Below, piece after piece: positions 9,599 to 19,762 of a stretch of DNA of 32,642 bases. Made by a program: the position numbers and the translations under genes. The stretch is from Rhizaria sp. SCN 62-66 (lineage: Eukaryota; Rhizaria, unplaced): contig MEDY01000338.1 of NCBI GenBank assembly GCA_001724265.1, positions 1 through 32,642 of the forward strand, given 5' to 3'. Under the pieces are notes generated by a model that had not been told where the DNA came from, ran no database searches, and was given only the letters and a program-made list of their open reading frames with translations. Positions within the stretch are counted from its first letter, which is position 1; each line of letters opens with the position of its first letter.

Positions 9599-9655
9599 AA
9601 ACGCCATTTTTCGGCGTTTCGTCGTGATTTTATCGCGAATTACAAGATAATTCGC
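9599..9655 (-). other. Twin 7-bp/7-nt hairpins abutting the NFX1-like stop codon
   Basis: Two perfect stem-loops of identical geometry. AAACGCC (9599-9605) pairs with GGCGTTT (9613-9619) around a 7-nt loop. GCGAATT (9635-9641) pairs with AATTCGC (9649-9655) around a 7-nt loop. On the minus strand the second begins at the first base after the TAA (9658-9656). They lie in the 3' UTR and may affect mRNA 3'-end processing, stability or termination. Confidence 0.5.
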
Positions 9656-9736
9656 TTAGTCATCCCAGGAGTCCTTGATCGGCCCAGCTGGAGCAGCAGG
9701 ACCCTGGCGCTGACCCTGACTTTGACCCTGACTCTG

Positions 9737-9773
<37 letters not shown>

Positions 9774-12700
9774 CTCAACTGCGGCTTGTGGCTCTGCTTC
9801 TGCGCCTGCGCCTCGGTCTCGGCAATCTGCCTCAGCGCGAGCGCCAGTTCCCGCTCCTCCCTCTCCGCGCGCGCCCTCCTGTCGTCCTCCTCCCGCGCCG
9901 CGATGAAGGCCGCGATCTCGGCCTCGCTGGCGTCCGCGCGCAGTCCGCCGTTGGCGGCCGCAGCCTCGGCCGAGGACACCCAGCCGTCGAGCCCGATGTG
10001 CGCGGACATCGCCGCGGGCGGCTCGGCGGCGGGGTTCTTGCGAGACCGCGTCGAAGGGGTTGTGGTCGCCGCGATCGTCGCCGCCGCGGACTGCTGCTGC
10101 TTCTCGGTGTTGCTGTTTGCAGCAGCAGAGCTAGAGCTAGAGAGGGATGACGAGGACGACGCAGCGCTCGGAGCAGCAGCATTAGCGGCGGCAGAAGCGG
10201 CCTGCGCGGCGGCCTTGTTCGCCGCCGCCGCCGCGGCCGCCGCCGCCGCGACGTTGTCCGTCAGCTGCCCATCGTGGCCAACGACGACCTTGACCGAGCT
10301 GCGGTTGCGGCGGTACTGTACCAGCGCCTTGGCCAGCGAGTACAGCGGCTTGCGCGAGTGCACGGTGCGGATCGCGGTGACGTACCGGCCAGGCTCGGTG
10401 CCCGCGGAACGGCCCTCGAGGTTGAAGGCGTCCAACACATGGTACACGGCGGACCGACGCGTGCGAGACATCGGAGGGAACTCGTACGTCGCGCCGACAC
10501 CGCCGCTGCTACTCAGTGAGGACGCCGATGAAGACGAAGAAGACGACGATGAAGAGTATGATGAGGACGCGGTTTGGTCGAGGAACGCGGTCATCGCGGC
10601 CTCGACCTCTGCCACGAACCCGTCAGCGCGCGCGTTAACAAGCGTCGCAAGCGTCGACTCGGGGTAGGGCAAGATGCCCTGCTGCTCGACAAGCGCGGCG
10701 AGCTCGGCTTCGGTCAGCTCGCGGCCCTCGGCCTCGGCGGCCGCGCGGAGGCGCTGGCGGAGCGCGGCAGTAAAGCTGGCGACCATGGTCATCCGGTTCT
10801 GCTGCGAGTCTGCGACGTTGAGCACCGAGGCGACCTTGGCCGCGTGTGACGCCGCGTGGCACGACGCCGTGCACGGGAGATGCGCCAGGGACGCGGGCAG
10901 CGCGGGGAAAAAGGTGCCCCACCCGCGGGCCTCCACGGTGTGCAGGAGCAGCGGCAGCGAGACGCGGGGCTCGGGGAAAGATAGCAGAGGCAGCGGGCGC
11001 GGCACGGCGGCCGCGGCGTGGGCGATGTACGACGCACGGTCGCTCTCGCTGTGGAAAACCGACGGCGGCGGCGGCGGCGGCGGCGGCGCAGGCTGAGCGG
11101 TGGCTGCAATCGCAGTGGGCTCGGGCTCTGCTGCGGAGACAGACTCAGGCTTAGCAGACGCAGACTCAGTAGACTCAGGTTTAGCCTCAGACCCAGTCGA
11201 CTGAGACTGAGACTCTGGCTTGGAGTCAGAGCTCTCAGGCTCAGGCTTTGCAGTCTCAGCAGTCTCAGACCCAGGAGTCTCGGACTCGGGTTTCGCAGTG
11301 TCCTCGTCCTCCTCTTCCCCACCGCCACCAGCAGCCGCAGCAGCAACCGGCTTTGATTCCGTCGTTTTCGTTGCATCACCGGCATTATCAGCGCTGAAGG
11401 CAAGCGACGCTGCAACGGCGGCCTCAGCAGCGGCGGTGTTGGCGTCATACTCCTCCGCAGCCTTGACCTTGGCGGCCGCAACGGCGCTGATGTACCTGTC
11501 CTCATCGGCGTCCGCCCGCGCGCGCGCCGCCGCGGCCTCCTGCTGCAGCGCCGGATCCTGCGATAGGTAACGCGCGAGCCCGTAGGCAACGCGGCGGAGC
11601 ACGGTGCGCTCCATGCCGCAGTCAACAGGCTGCCAGCGGCGGCCGCAGTCGCACGACGCGCGCACGGGCTCAGCACACGGCCGCTCGGGGCAGTGGAAGA
11701 GCTCCGACGCGGCCGGGATGTGCGCGGAAAGGTAAGCCGCGTACGGCGAGGCGGTGTAAAGCAGCAGTAAGGCGGGCAAGGGCGCGGCCGAGAGGGTTAA
11801 GATGGCCTGGACGGGGTCAGCCCAGTCCACGGTCACCGTGTCGTAGTCAGGCTCTGCGCTGTTGTCACCGCTCTTGTTGCTGCTGCCGCTGCCGTTGCCG
11901 TCGTCGATGTTGCTGACTGAGAGCAAGTGCGGGTCCGCGGGGCGGGGCACGCGCACGGTCACGACGGAGCTCCTGCTCGCACTGGTGTCCTTATTGTCTT
12001 TGTCTTTGCTGATATTGTGATTGGCGTGGGCCGCGGAGGGCCAGAGCGACAGAGACGACACGTCCGCGTACTTGACGTAGTGGCACTGCGCCTGGCACGC
12101 GTGCGCGCAGGCCAGACGGCGACGGCCACAGGCGAAACCGCAGGAACAGAACGCAGCAGCGGCGGCTGCGGAGGCAGCGGCGGCCGCAGACATAGTCTCG
12201 GCAGGCCCGCCGTTGTTGCCGATGCTGCCGCCGCCGCCTTTGGCGCCGTCCGTGTCCTCGTCGCTGTCGGTTGTCGTGCCCGCCGTCGCCGCAGCCTCAG
12301 AGCCCAAAGCCGAGGCCGAGCCTGCGGCTGAGGCTGCGGCCGAGGCGGCCGCGGTGGCTTCTGCGAGGTGGGGATGTGCGACACCGTAGCAGGCGCCGGT
12401 GCAGCCAGTCACCGCCGCCGTCGCGTCGGTCGTGATGGGCGGGCACGAGCAGTGCGGCCCGCGGCCGCCGTTCGCAACCATCGCTGCAGCGGCAGCGGCA
12501 GCGGCAGCGGCGGCGGCGGCGGCGGAGGGACGGGCAATGCCTTCGCACTCGCCAGCGACTGCAATAGGCGAAGTCAACCCCCCACTTGCAGCAGCGGCAG
12601 CAGCAGCAGCACTGGGAGCGGAGGGGGTTTGCGGCGGCGGCGCGTCGTTGACGGGGCATGCGCCCGCGTGGCAGCGGCGGTTGCACTCGTGCATGCGGCA

Positions 12701-15700
12701 TCCCATGAGCTTGCCGCACGCACGCGCGCACACGACCTCCTTGCTGCAGGGCCCCAGCACGCGCTCGCCGTGTCCGCCCGCGCAGCCGCGCCACGTGGGC
12801 ACGGCGCACGGCGGACACGGCCCGCGGTGACAGCCCGCGGCGCAGCGGTGGCCGCAGGCGCCCGTCTTGGGGCACTGGAGACGGCACTGCGCCTGCACGG
12901 CGGCCCACGAGGAGCCGCAGACCTGGCGCCCCGGCAGCCGCGCCGCGCCGCAGCCGCAGGTGACGCCGCCGCGGTACACCTCTGCGCACGGCGGACACGC
13001 GCCCGCGTGGCACGGCGACGGGCACCGGTGGCCGCAGGGCAGCTCGGCGTGGCACTGCTGCAGACACAGGTGCGGCGCCGCGGCCGCAGACGGCGCGCCC
13101 GTGGCGTCGGCGCAGCACCGGGCCCCGCAGCGGTGGCGCTTGCACGAGAGCTCCGCGCGGCACACCTTGGCGCAGAGCGGCGTGACCGTGTCGAAGAGCA
13201 GCACGAGCGGTGGCAGCCGCGCGGCGGCGGCGGCGCGGCGGGCGTCGCCCAACGCCAGCGCGCGCTCGACCGGGTCCGCGAGGAGCTCGGCCGCGGCGGT
13301 CGCGGCGGCCGCGGCAGCGGCGGCCGCGGGCGGCTGATGCGGCGTGTAGACCAGCCCGTCCTCGGAGAGCTCGCCGAGTGCGGCGTCAGCCAGTTTGCGC
13401 TTGGACAGCACGGCGGCGGCCTCGGCGGCGACGGAGCAGGGCAGTGCGGCGACCGCGGAGGACTTGCCGCAGCGGCACGCCGGCGCGGGCACGGGCGCCG
13501 AGCAGGGCGCGCAGGGGCCCAGATGGCACGTCTGGCGGCACTTGTGGCCGCAGCCCGGGAGCGCGCGGCCGCAGGGGCGGGTACATGTCGGGAGTGGGTC
13601 GGTACACGCGACGCGCGGCGGCCGGCGCGCGCCGAGCGACGAGCTCGCTGCGGAGTCAGCCAGCGCGGCGGACGCGTCGAGTGTGGGGAATTGGGTCGCG
13701 CCGCACGCGCAGGGCTGCGGCTGGCCAGGCGGCGGCGGCTGCGTCGCACACGGTGCGCAGGGCCCCTCGTGGCACGGCAGCGGGCAGCTGTGGGCGCCGC
13801 AGGCCAGCGCGCGGCCGCACACCTCACCGCACGCGTACTGCGGAAGCGCCGCCGCCTCATCGTCAGCAGTGTCAGCGGGGGCAGTTGTGGTAAGCTTGGT
13901 GCCGCAGGGGACGTCGGCAGCGGCGTGCTTGCCGCAGAAGCAGCGCGCGCGTGTCGTGACGGCGCAGGGCGCACAGGGCCCCGCGTGGCAGCGCTCAGTA
14001 CACGTGTGGCCACAGGGCTTCACCGCCCCCGCCGTGCCGCTGCCACTGTGAGAGGCTGCGGAGGCGGCGAAAAGCACCGGCGCCGCCGCTGCAGAGTCGC
14101 CGTACGACACGGCCAGAACGCCGGACGCGGGCGCCGCGGCGGCCTCGGCCTTGCCGAGCGGCGAGAGGTCCTTGCGCGCGTACAGCGGCGCCCCGCACAC
14201 CGCGCCGCAGGAGCGCGCGGGCACCGCGGCGGCGAGGGCCGTCGCGGTCGCGGCGCCCGAGGCCGCGGCGGCGCGCGCGCGCGCGACGAGCGAGCAGAGC
14301 GCGGCGACGTCGGCGCCGGTCGCGGATTTAGCGGCGGCGGCGACGGCCGCGGCGACGGCGTCCGAGTCGGCGGCGATGCGGCCTGACTTGCTAACGCGAG
14401 CCGCGTCGGCAAGCTTAGCTGCGCTGCTGCTGATGTTGCGAGTGGCAGCGGAGGCGACAGCGCGGATGGCCAGCGCGTTGGCAACGCCGCCAACACCGCC
14501 GCCGCCGCCGTTGTTGCTGCTGCCGCCGCCAGCGCTGTTGGCGGCCGCGGCGGCGGCGGCCGCGGCGGCGGCGGCCGTGGCGGCATCGGCGCACCGCTGG
14601 GGCGCCTTGGTCCGTCCGCAACCACAGGGCGCGGGGGCGCCCTGCGCGCCGCAGGGCGGACAGGGGCCCGGATGGCAGGACAGCGAGCAGGGGTGCGGGC
14701 AGTGGGGGCGCGCGCGGCCGCACGTGTCGCCGCACGCGTGGGGCAGCGCGAGCGGCGAGTAGTCGGGGCTGGTCACGGCGCCGCAATAACACGTGGGACG
14801 TGCGGGGAAAAAGGGGACCGAGCAGCGGCAGTTGGGGCAGGGAAACGCCGCCTGGACCGTGGCGGTGACGCTGAAGCCGGACAGGTCGACGAAGGGCGAC
14901 ACGGGAGTCGCGGGTGCGCTGCTGTTGCCGTTGCCACTGTTATGACTGCCGCGGGCGGAAGGGCGCGTGACCGCGACGGCGCCGCCGAAGAGGTCAGACG
15001 GCAGCAGCGACGCGCCGACACCGCGGAGGCTCTCGGCAGACCGCAGCTGCGCGCCCTTGGCTTCGGCGAGCGCTTTCACGCAGTCGTAATGTTGCAGCAC
15101 AAAGCACTGCGGACAGGCCCAGATCGAGTCCTGGCGGCCGACGGGGTCGAGGCAGAGCCCGCAGTGGACGTCGTCGGCCGCGACGCGGGTGACCAGCGAC
15201 GCCGTCAAGTCGGGCACGCCCATTGACAACAGGGAGGTCACGAGGGACGCGTTCACAGGGGCGGCGGCGGCGGCGGCAATCGCGGCGGCGCGTGCGGCGG
15301 CGGCGGCGGACGCGGCGGCCTTAGCGGAGGGCGCGCGGGCGGGGGGCCGGCGTGCGTTCGCAGAAGCAGAGCTGGAGCTGGAGCGAGAGCTAGAGCTAGA
15401 GCTGGAGTTTGATACGGAGGAAGACGAGGCACTGGGGGTAGCTGTGTCGAGAGAAAGCGATGACGAGTTATCATAGGACTGCTGTTGATTCTGATTCTGA
15501 CGGCCGCGTTGTTGCTGCTGTTGCCTGTTTGCGTTGGGATTCGCGCTATGGGCGTTGCGGCCACGTTGCTGCTGAGGCTGAGGCTGAGACTGAGGCTGAG
15601 GTTGATTTGTAGTGGCGGCGGCAGCGGCGTCGGCGCTCGTGCCGGGAATAAACGGGGCTGCGTCAGCATTGCGCCCAGCACCGTCAGCATTGCGCCCAGC

Positions 15701-16546
15701 ACCAGCAATGCTCGCATCGGAGGCACCGGCATTGCTCGGGCTCGCGCTCGCAGGCTGGGCGTTAAGGGCTTGGGCGTTGCGGCCAGGGCCCTTGGGGCGA
15801 GGCTCGTTGCTCCTAGTCTGCTGCTGTTGCTGCTGCTGACGGCCAGCATTGTTACTATTCCGGCCCATATTCTGCGACTGAGACTGTGACTGAGAGTCTT
15901 GACTCTGCTCAGTCGACTGCTGCTGTTGCTGCTTAGGCTGCCGAGGCTGCTTGGGCTGGCGGGGGTTCTGCTGTCCGCGCCCACCCACACTCGCGCTCGC
16001 GCTCGCGCTCGCAGTCGGCGCAACAGCAGCTACAGTCGGGGCATTGTCGCCAGCAGGAGCGGAGGCGGCCGCAGCAGGAGCAGGAGCAGAGATTGCGGGC
16101 TGCTGCTGCTGCTGCTTTGCGTTGCGGGGCTCTTGGCGCTTGTTGCTCTGCCGGCCCGCGCCGTCGCCGTTGTTGCGATTGTTGGGAGCATTGCTGTTCT
16201 GTCGTCCAGAGCCAGCAGGCGCAGCGGCGGCCGGGGCTGGTCCTGTCACGCTGGGAGCTTGAAAGGGGGTAGAGGATGAGCTCAGGGACTGTGAGCCCGA
16301 CATCGTTGCGCGCGGGACGGCGGCAGAAGCAGAAGCTGCATTAGAAGAAGGCACTGGCGCGGGCGCGGTGGGCAGGGAAGCAGCAGCCGGGGCAGCGGCG
16401 GGTGAGACGGAGGCTGCGGCAGCGAGGTGGGCAATGTGACGCGGGTTACGCGGGTGCGCGGGGCGTGCGACAGCCGCAGAGCCGTCCGGTGGAGGTGGCG
16501 GAGGGTTGAAAGCCGACGCCGTGGGATTCAGCGCGGTCGGGAGCAT
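9656..16546 (-). CDS. NFX1: NFX1/FAP1-type zinc-finger protein with RING variant and R3H domain
   Basis: One reading frame of 2,296 residues from the first ATG, ending TAA. NFX1-family proteins are nuclear/cytoplasmic regulators with a RING-like E3 domain, Cys/His-rich NF-X1 fingers and an R3H nucleic-acid-binding domain. Visible here: a long Gln/Asn/Ser/Ala-rich N-terminus (1-450); a C4HC3-type RING variant (about 457-494, CGLCLDP then WACPQC); a finger array (about 562-1635) with roughly nine NF-X1 units such as CGHRCPSPCHAGACPPC; an acidic Lys/Pro/Glu/Ser repeat region; and an R3H domain (about 2020-2085) with the R-x3-H signature in RRSAVYH. The C-terminus is a Ser-Gln repeat ending WDD. 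Family members are usually about 1,000-1,100 residues, so this one is roughly doubled by Ala-rich and other low-complexity inserts between fingers. The frame continues upstream to 16600 without an ATG, and a TTCAG acceptor-like site lies near 16607. A short upstream exon is therefore possible. Orthology to NFX1 versus NFXL1 is not resolved. Confidence 0.92.
9711..9779 (-). repeat. Hexanucleotide tandem repeat encoding Ser-Gln dipeptides
   Basis: A run of CTCTGG-type 6-bp units (core about 9732-9776, with TGACCC variants to the left) encodes an alternating Ser-Gln tract near residues 2255-2278 of the NFX1-like protein. Such a coding microsatellite is prone to length change. Other Ser-Gln tracts occur near the N-terminus of the same protein and in the giant low-complexity gene. 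Confidence 0.85.
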
Positions 16547-17301
16547 CGTCGGCGAGCGGAAAGAGGACGGGGACGGGGCTGCTCCGAGGGGTGAAGGCAC
16601 GGGGACCTGAACGGAGCGGGAGTGAAGGCAGTGTGGGTTAGCGCAGGATCACACGCATAACATCGACGGTGATAAAAAATGAAATGGGTTCATGCGCAGA
16701 CCAACTAAAAAATTAGCGAAATCGAAAAATAATGACCGAGAAGTGTTCGTCTACACGCTGCGGCACTTGCTTTGCACTCGCCGCGCCAACTACCCATTCC
16801 TCGTTTGTGGTGAGTTGGGAGCACTGCCGGTCGGTCAGTCCACTCGGACTGTGAGGCTTAACTTTCTCTCGAGGGCAAAGGTTTGAACAAAAAACGGTTC
16901 ACGAATTGGAGGAATTCAATCTTGTGCGGACTACATCTGCTTTTATGAAACAAAGAAAAAAAATTAGAACGTTTGGCGGATGCATTTATATCATACTTGT
17001 TTGTATGGTTTCGTAACGGCCGTTTTCCCCTATTTCGATGTGGTTTTTGGCGTCATTTCGTCGCTCCGCTCTAGGCTCACCATTTCGTCTCTCTCGCCCT
17101 CGCCCTGACCTCCGTCTTGTGCAGTTTTCGTCCCCTTTGTTTCTTCCTAATATTTCCGGCTAAGCCTACCTTCCACTCCGCGAGTTCTGCTTGAGCCCCG
17201 AGCTTCCGCAGCCCGCAGCAGCTTCGCTTAACAAGCAGCTTCGCCCAGCAACAGCACCAGCAGCCTGAGAGACCAGCTCCTCTTTCTCGAGTGTTACAAA
17301 G
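16547..17301. other. Divergent intergenic region between the NFX1-like gene and DNAI2
   Basis: The two flanking genes are transcribed outward, so this segment must hold both promoters. The DNAI2 side is pyrimidine/AT-rich, with a TTTATAT element at about 16985-16991 and a 5' UTR rich in AGCAGC near 17210-17270. The NFX1 side carries short upstream ATG frames that stop quickly. A 6-bp stem with a 4-nt loop, CAGTCC/GGACTG, lies at 16836-16851. I looked for an RFX X-box near DNAI2 and saw no convincing match. Confidence 0.55.
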
Positions 17302-19191
17302 ATGGAAGTGATCTCCTACACATACGAGCGTCCGCGCCGCCAGTTCGGCACGCGCCCGGCGTTCCAGGACGTGGTCCAAGAGGTTGAGTCCGTGGTGCCC
17401 GACTCGAACGACCGCAAGATGTGGCGTGAGCGCGTTACCAGTACCATCGAGCTCGACTGTATCCCGCAGCAGTCGATGCACGCCGTCAACACAGAGCGCT
17501 TCGTCCAAGTCCAGAAGGGCTGCAACCACACCGACGGCGCGTGGCCCGCCGAGGTCAAGTCGCAGGAGTACCAGGACAAGCAGCGCTTCCTGCGCCGCAT
17601 CACCAACGAGGAAACGTACCACGACTCTGTCGTGAGCCTCGTGCGCACCGCCGACACGGTCATCCAGCAGAACTCGACGATCGACCTGTACGAGATGTAC
17701 TTCGACGACGTTGCTGAGGGCGCTATCGAGGACGCCGAGGCCCCCAACTGCCGCACGCTGTGTGTGTTGCGCGACCCGAACCAGATCCGCCGCTCTGCGA
17801 CGTGCATCTCCTGGCACCCCGACAACGCGAGCAAACTCGCGGTGGCGTACTCGATCCAGCAGTTCCAGCAGCTTCCGGACAAGATGTCCACGGCGTCGTA
17901 CATCTGGGACGTCAACGCGCCGAACGAGCCCGAGCAGGAGCTGCTCCCTCCGTCGCCGCTGTGCTCGTTGTCGTTCAACCCGCGCACGGCCGATCACCTC
18001 ATCGGCGGCTGCTACCACGGCCAGCTCGCCTTCTTCGACCTCCGCAAGGGCCCCGCGCCCGTGGAAGTCTCCGCCGCTGAGCACTCGCACCACGACCCCG
18101 TGTACGACGTGCAGTGGATCCAGTCGCGCACGGGCAGCGAGTGCGTCTCGATCTCCACCGACGGCCAGTTGTTATGGTGGGACGTCCGTAAGATGGACCG
18201 CGGGCCCGTCGACCGCATGCTGCTGCAGTCCGTGGCCGGCAACGGCGCCACCACCAACGGCGCGGCCGGCGTGTCTGCCGCCGCGGCCGCCGCGGCGGTG
18301 CAGCAGATGCAACAGGCGACCAACCCGCTCACGGGCGCCGCCGACATCGTCTACGGCGCGACGCGGCTCGAGTACAACTCGGACGCCGGCGCGACGCGCT
18401 ATCTTGTCGGCACCGAGCAGGGCCAGGTGCTGCTGTGCGACCGCAAGGCGAAGAAGGACAAGGCGTCTGACAAGGTGATCAAGTCCATCTACGGCGAGAA
18501 GACGGGCGGCCACCACGGGCCCATCTACTCGATCCAGCGTAACCCGCACCAGAACATGCTCAAGTACTTTCTCACCGTCGGCGACTGGTCCGTGCGCGTG
18601 TGGAACGAGGACTCGCGCGCGCCCATCCTCACCACGCCCTTCGACCGCGCGTCCATCACGGCGGCATGCTGGTCCCCGTCGCGCTCCGGCGTGTTCCTCT
18701 CGGCCAAGAGCGACGGCGCGCTCGACGCCTGGGACCTCTTCTACCGCCACAACGCGCCCGCCTTCTCCACGCGCGTGTCTGACACGGGCCTCTGCTCCGT
18801 CAAGGTGCAGCAGGCCGGTGCGCTGACCGCGGTCGGCGATCTGGCCGGCACGGTGACTGTGCTGGAGCTCAACGGCGCGCTGTCGCAGATGCAGAAGACG
18901 GAGAAGAAGGAGATGGTCGACATGTTCGAGCGCGAGACGAAGCGCGAGAAGAACGTTGAGATGCGCCAGATCGCCCGCAAGCGCGAGATCGCAGAGCGCC
19001 GCAATCTCGCGGCGCAGGAGAAGGCTTTTGCGGTCGACGACGAGGACGACGAGGAGCTGGCCCAGATGCTCAAGCGCGCTGAGGAGGAGTTCTTCTTCGA
19101 GGTTGACAACCAGTCCGCGAACGTCCTGCTCGGCGGCTCTGAGGGCAACGGCGACGACGAGGAGGAGGTCAAGAAGCCCGACAACGAGTAA
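17302..19191 (+). CDS. DNAI2: Axonemal outer-arm dynein intermediate chain 2 (DNAI2/IC2 type)
   Basis: An intronless frame of 629 residues from an ATG in good context (AAAGATGG) to TAA, close to the usual family length of about 600. The protein is the WD-repeat intermediate chain that, with DNAI1, anchors outer dynein arms on ciliary doublet microtubules. Family hallmarks: the N-terminal YERPRRQFG block; NTERF...GCNHTDGAWP; IDLYEMYFDD; and a WD beta-propeller (about 165-520) with ATCISWHPD, GGCYHGQLAFFDLRKG, DPVYDVQWIQSRTG, STDGQLLWWDVRKM, GTEQGQVLLCDRKAK, GPIYSIQRNP and LTVGDWSVRVWNEDSR. The C-terminus has a charged coiled coil starting MFERETKREK and an acidic tail. An Ala/Gln-rich insert (about 311-349) interrupts the propeller and is probably a surface loop. 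It is the only clear plus-strand gene here and shows that the organism is flagellated. Confidence 0.96.
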   Translation: MEVISYTYERPRRQFGTRPAFQDVVQEVESVVPDSNDRKMWRERVTSTIELDCIPQQSMHAVNTERFVQVQKGCNHTDGAWPAEVKSQEYQDKQRFLRRITNEETYHDSVVSLVRTADTVIQQNSTIDLYEMYFDDVAEGAIEDAEAPNCRTLCVLRDPNQIRRSATCISWHPDNASKLAVAYSIQQFQQLPDKMSTASYIWDVNAPNEPEQELLPPSPLCSLSFNPRTADHLIGGCYHGQLAFFDLRKGPAPVEVSAAEHSHHDPVYDVQWIQSRTGSECVSISTDGQLLWWDVRKMDRGPVDRMLLQSVAGNGATTNGAAGVSAAAAAAAVQQMQQATNPLTGAADIVYGATRLEYNSDAGATRYLVGTEQGQVLLCDRKAKKDKASDKVIKSIYGEKTGGHHGPIYSIQRNPHQNMLKYFLTVGDWSVRVWNEDSRAPILTTPFDRASITAACWSPSRSGVFLSAKSDGALDAWDLFYRHNAPAFSTRVSDTGLCSVKVQQAGALTAVGDLAGTVTVLELNGALSQMQKTEKKEMVDMFERETKREKNVEMRQIARKREIAERRNLAAQEKAFAVDDEDDEELAQMLKRAEEEFFFEVDNQSANVLLGGSEGNGDDEEEVKKPDNE

Positions 19192-19762
19192 AGTAAACAC
19201 GACTGTCAAAGTGACTCTCAAAGTGATCAAGTGAGCAACTTCTTAGTCTCGAACAACAACCACAACAAGAACAAGTTGTGACGTCTTTTCGCTTTTGCTG
19301 TTTCTGTGTTTGTTCCTCGACTTGATTTGTCTCACTCTTGGCGTCGCGTCGCGCTTTGTCTTTGTTTTTATTTCTTCTCTACACATGTTACCTGAGTCCG
19401 TATCACACACACTGTAGTGCGAGCAATCAGTGCCCGCTCATTTCATTAGCAAGTCAACAATGGATGTGGCGTATTATGTCACATCGCATCACGTATGTTT
19501 CCCTTTTAAATAATGTCGTAATACACAAAACACAAAATGACTTCAGCGCTACGGAGGCTTTGAATTGAATGAAAGAGGAAATCTATGTATGCTTTGGTTT
19601 CACAACCATGTTTAAATCTTTAGGTGTTCACATTTTTCGTAATCAATGTAGGCTAACAATATTATAATCATATCAATTCATGTTAGCAACAAGAACAACG
19701 GATGTCACACAGTCCATTTGTTCGGGTTGCGTTGTTTACTCAGTCTTGGTCCGTTCCTGCTG
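19192..19762. other. Convergent intergenic region (3' ends of DNAI2 and the giant gene)
   Basis: No gene recognised. Just after the DNAI2 stop there is a tandem CTCAAAGTGA-like repeat (about 19206-19225), and CACAAC (19261-19266) can pair with GTTGTG (19275-19280). The rest is AT-rich. No exact AATAAA was seen in the expected place for DNAI2; a weaker TTTAAATAAT lies near 19505. Confidence 0.55.

Larger units (their letters stand above)
9169..9655. other. Intergenic: ovoA 5' flank and NFX1-like gene 3' flank
   Basis: No gene recognised. The part nearest 9168 is GC-rich and probably 5' UTR, with a TCAGAT/ATCTGA inverted repeat at 9294-9313. The rest is AT-rich. It ends with two 21-nt hairpins abutting the stop codon of the NFX1-like gene. 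Confidence 0.6.

Noticed and set aside
9711-9779. Tandem repeats considered as a CRISPR array or satellite
   Set aside because: Units are 6-12 bp without unique spacers and stay in frame inside genes, so they are coding microsatellites.
12368-14386. 672-codon plus-strand open frame antisense to the NFX1-like fingers
   Set aside because: It is opposite the Cys/His finger array and reflects GC content only; the product is Arg/Ala/Gly-rich without motifs.
17077-19230. 338- and 352-codon minus-strand open frames over DNAI2
   Set aside because: The plus strand encodes a full-length, family-conserved dynein intermediate chain; the antisense frames have no recognisable sequence.
19192-19762. tRNA or other small RNA genes in the intergenic segments
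   Set aside because: I looked for T-arm GGTTCRANTCC-like sequences and cloverleaf pairing in all intergenic stretches and found none; a covariance-model search would be needed to be certain.
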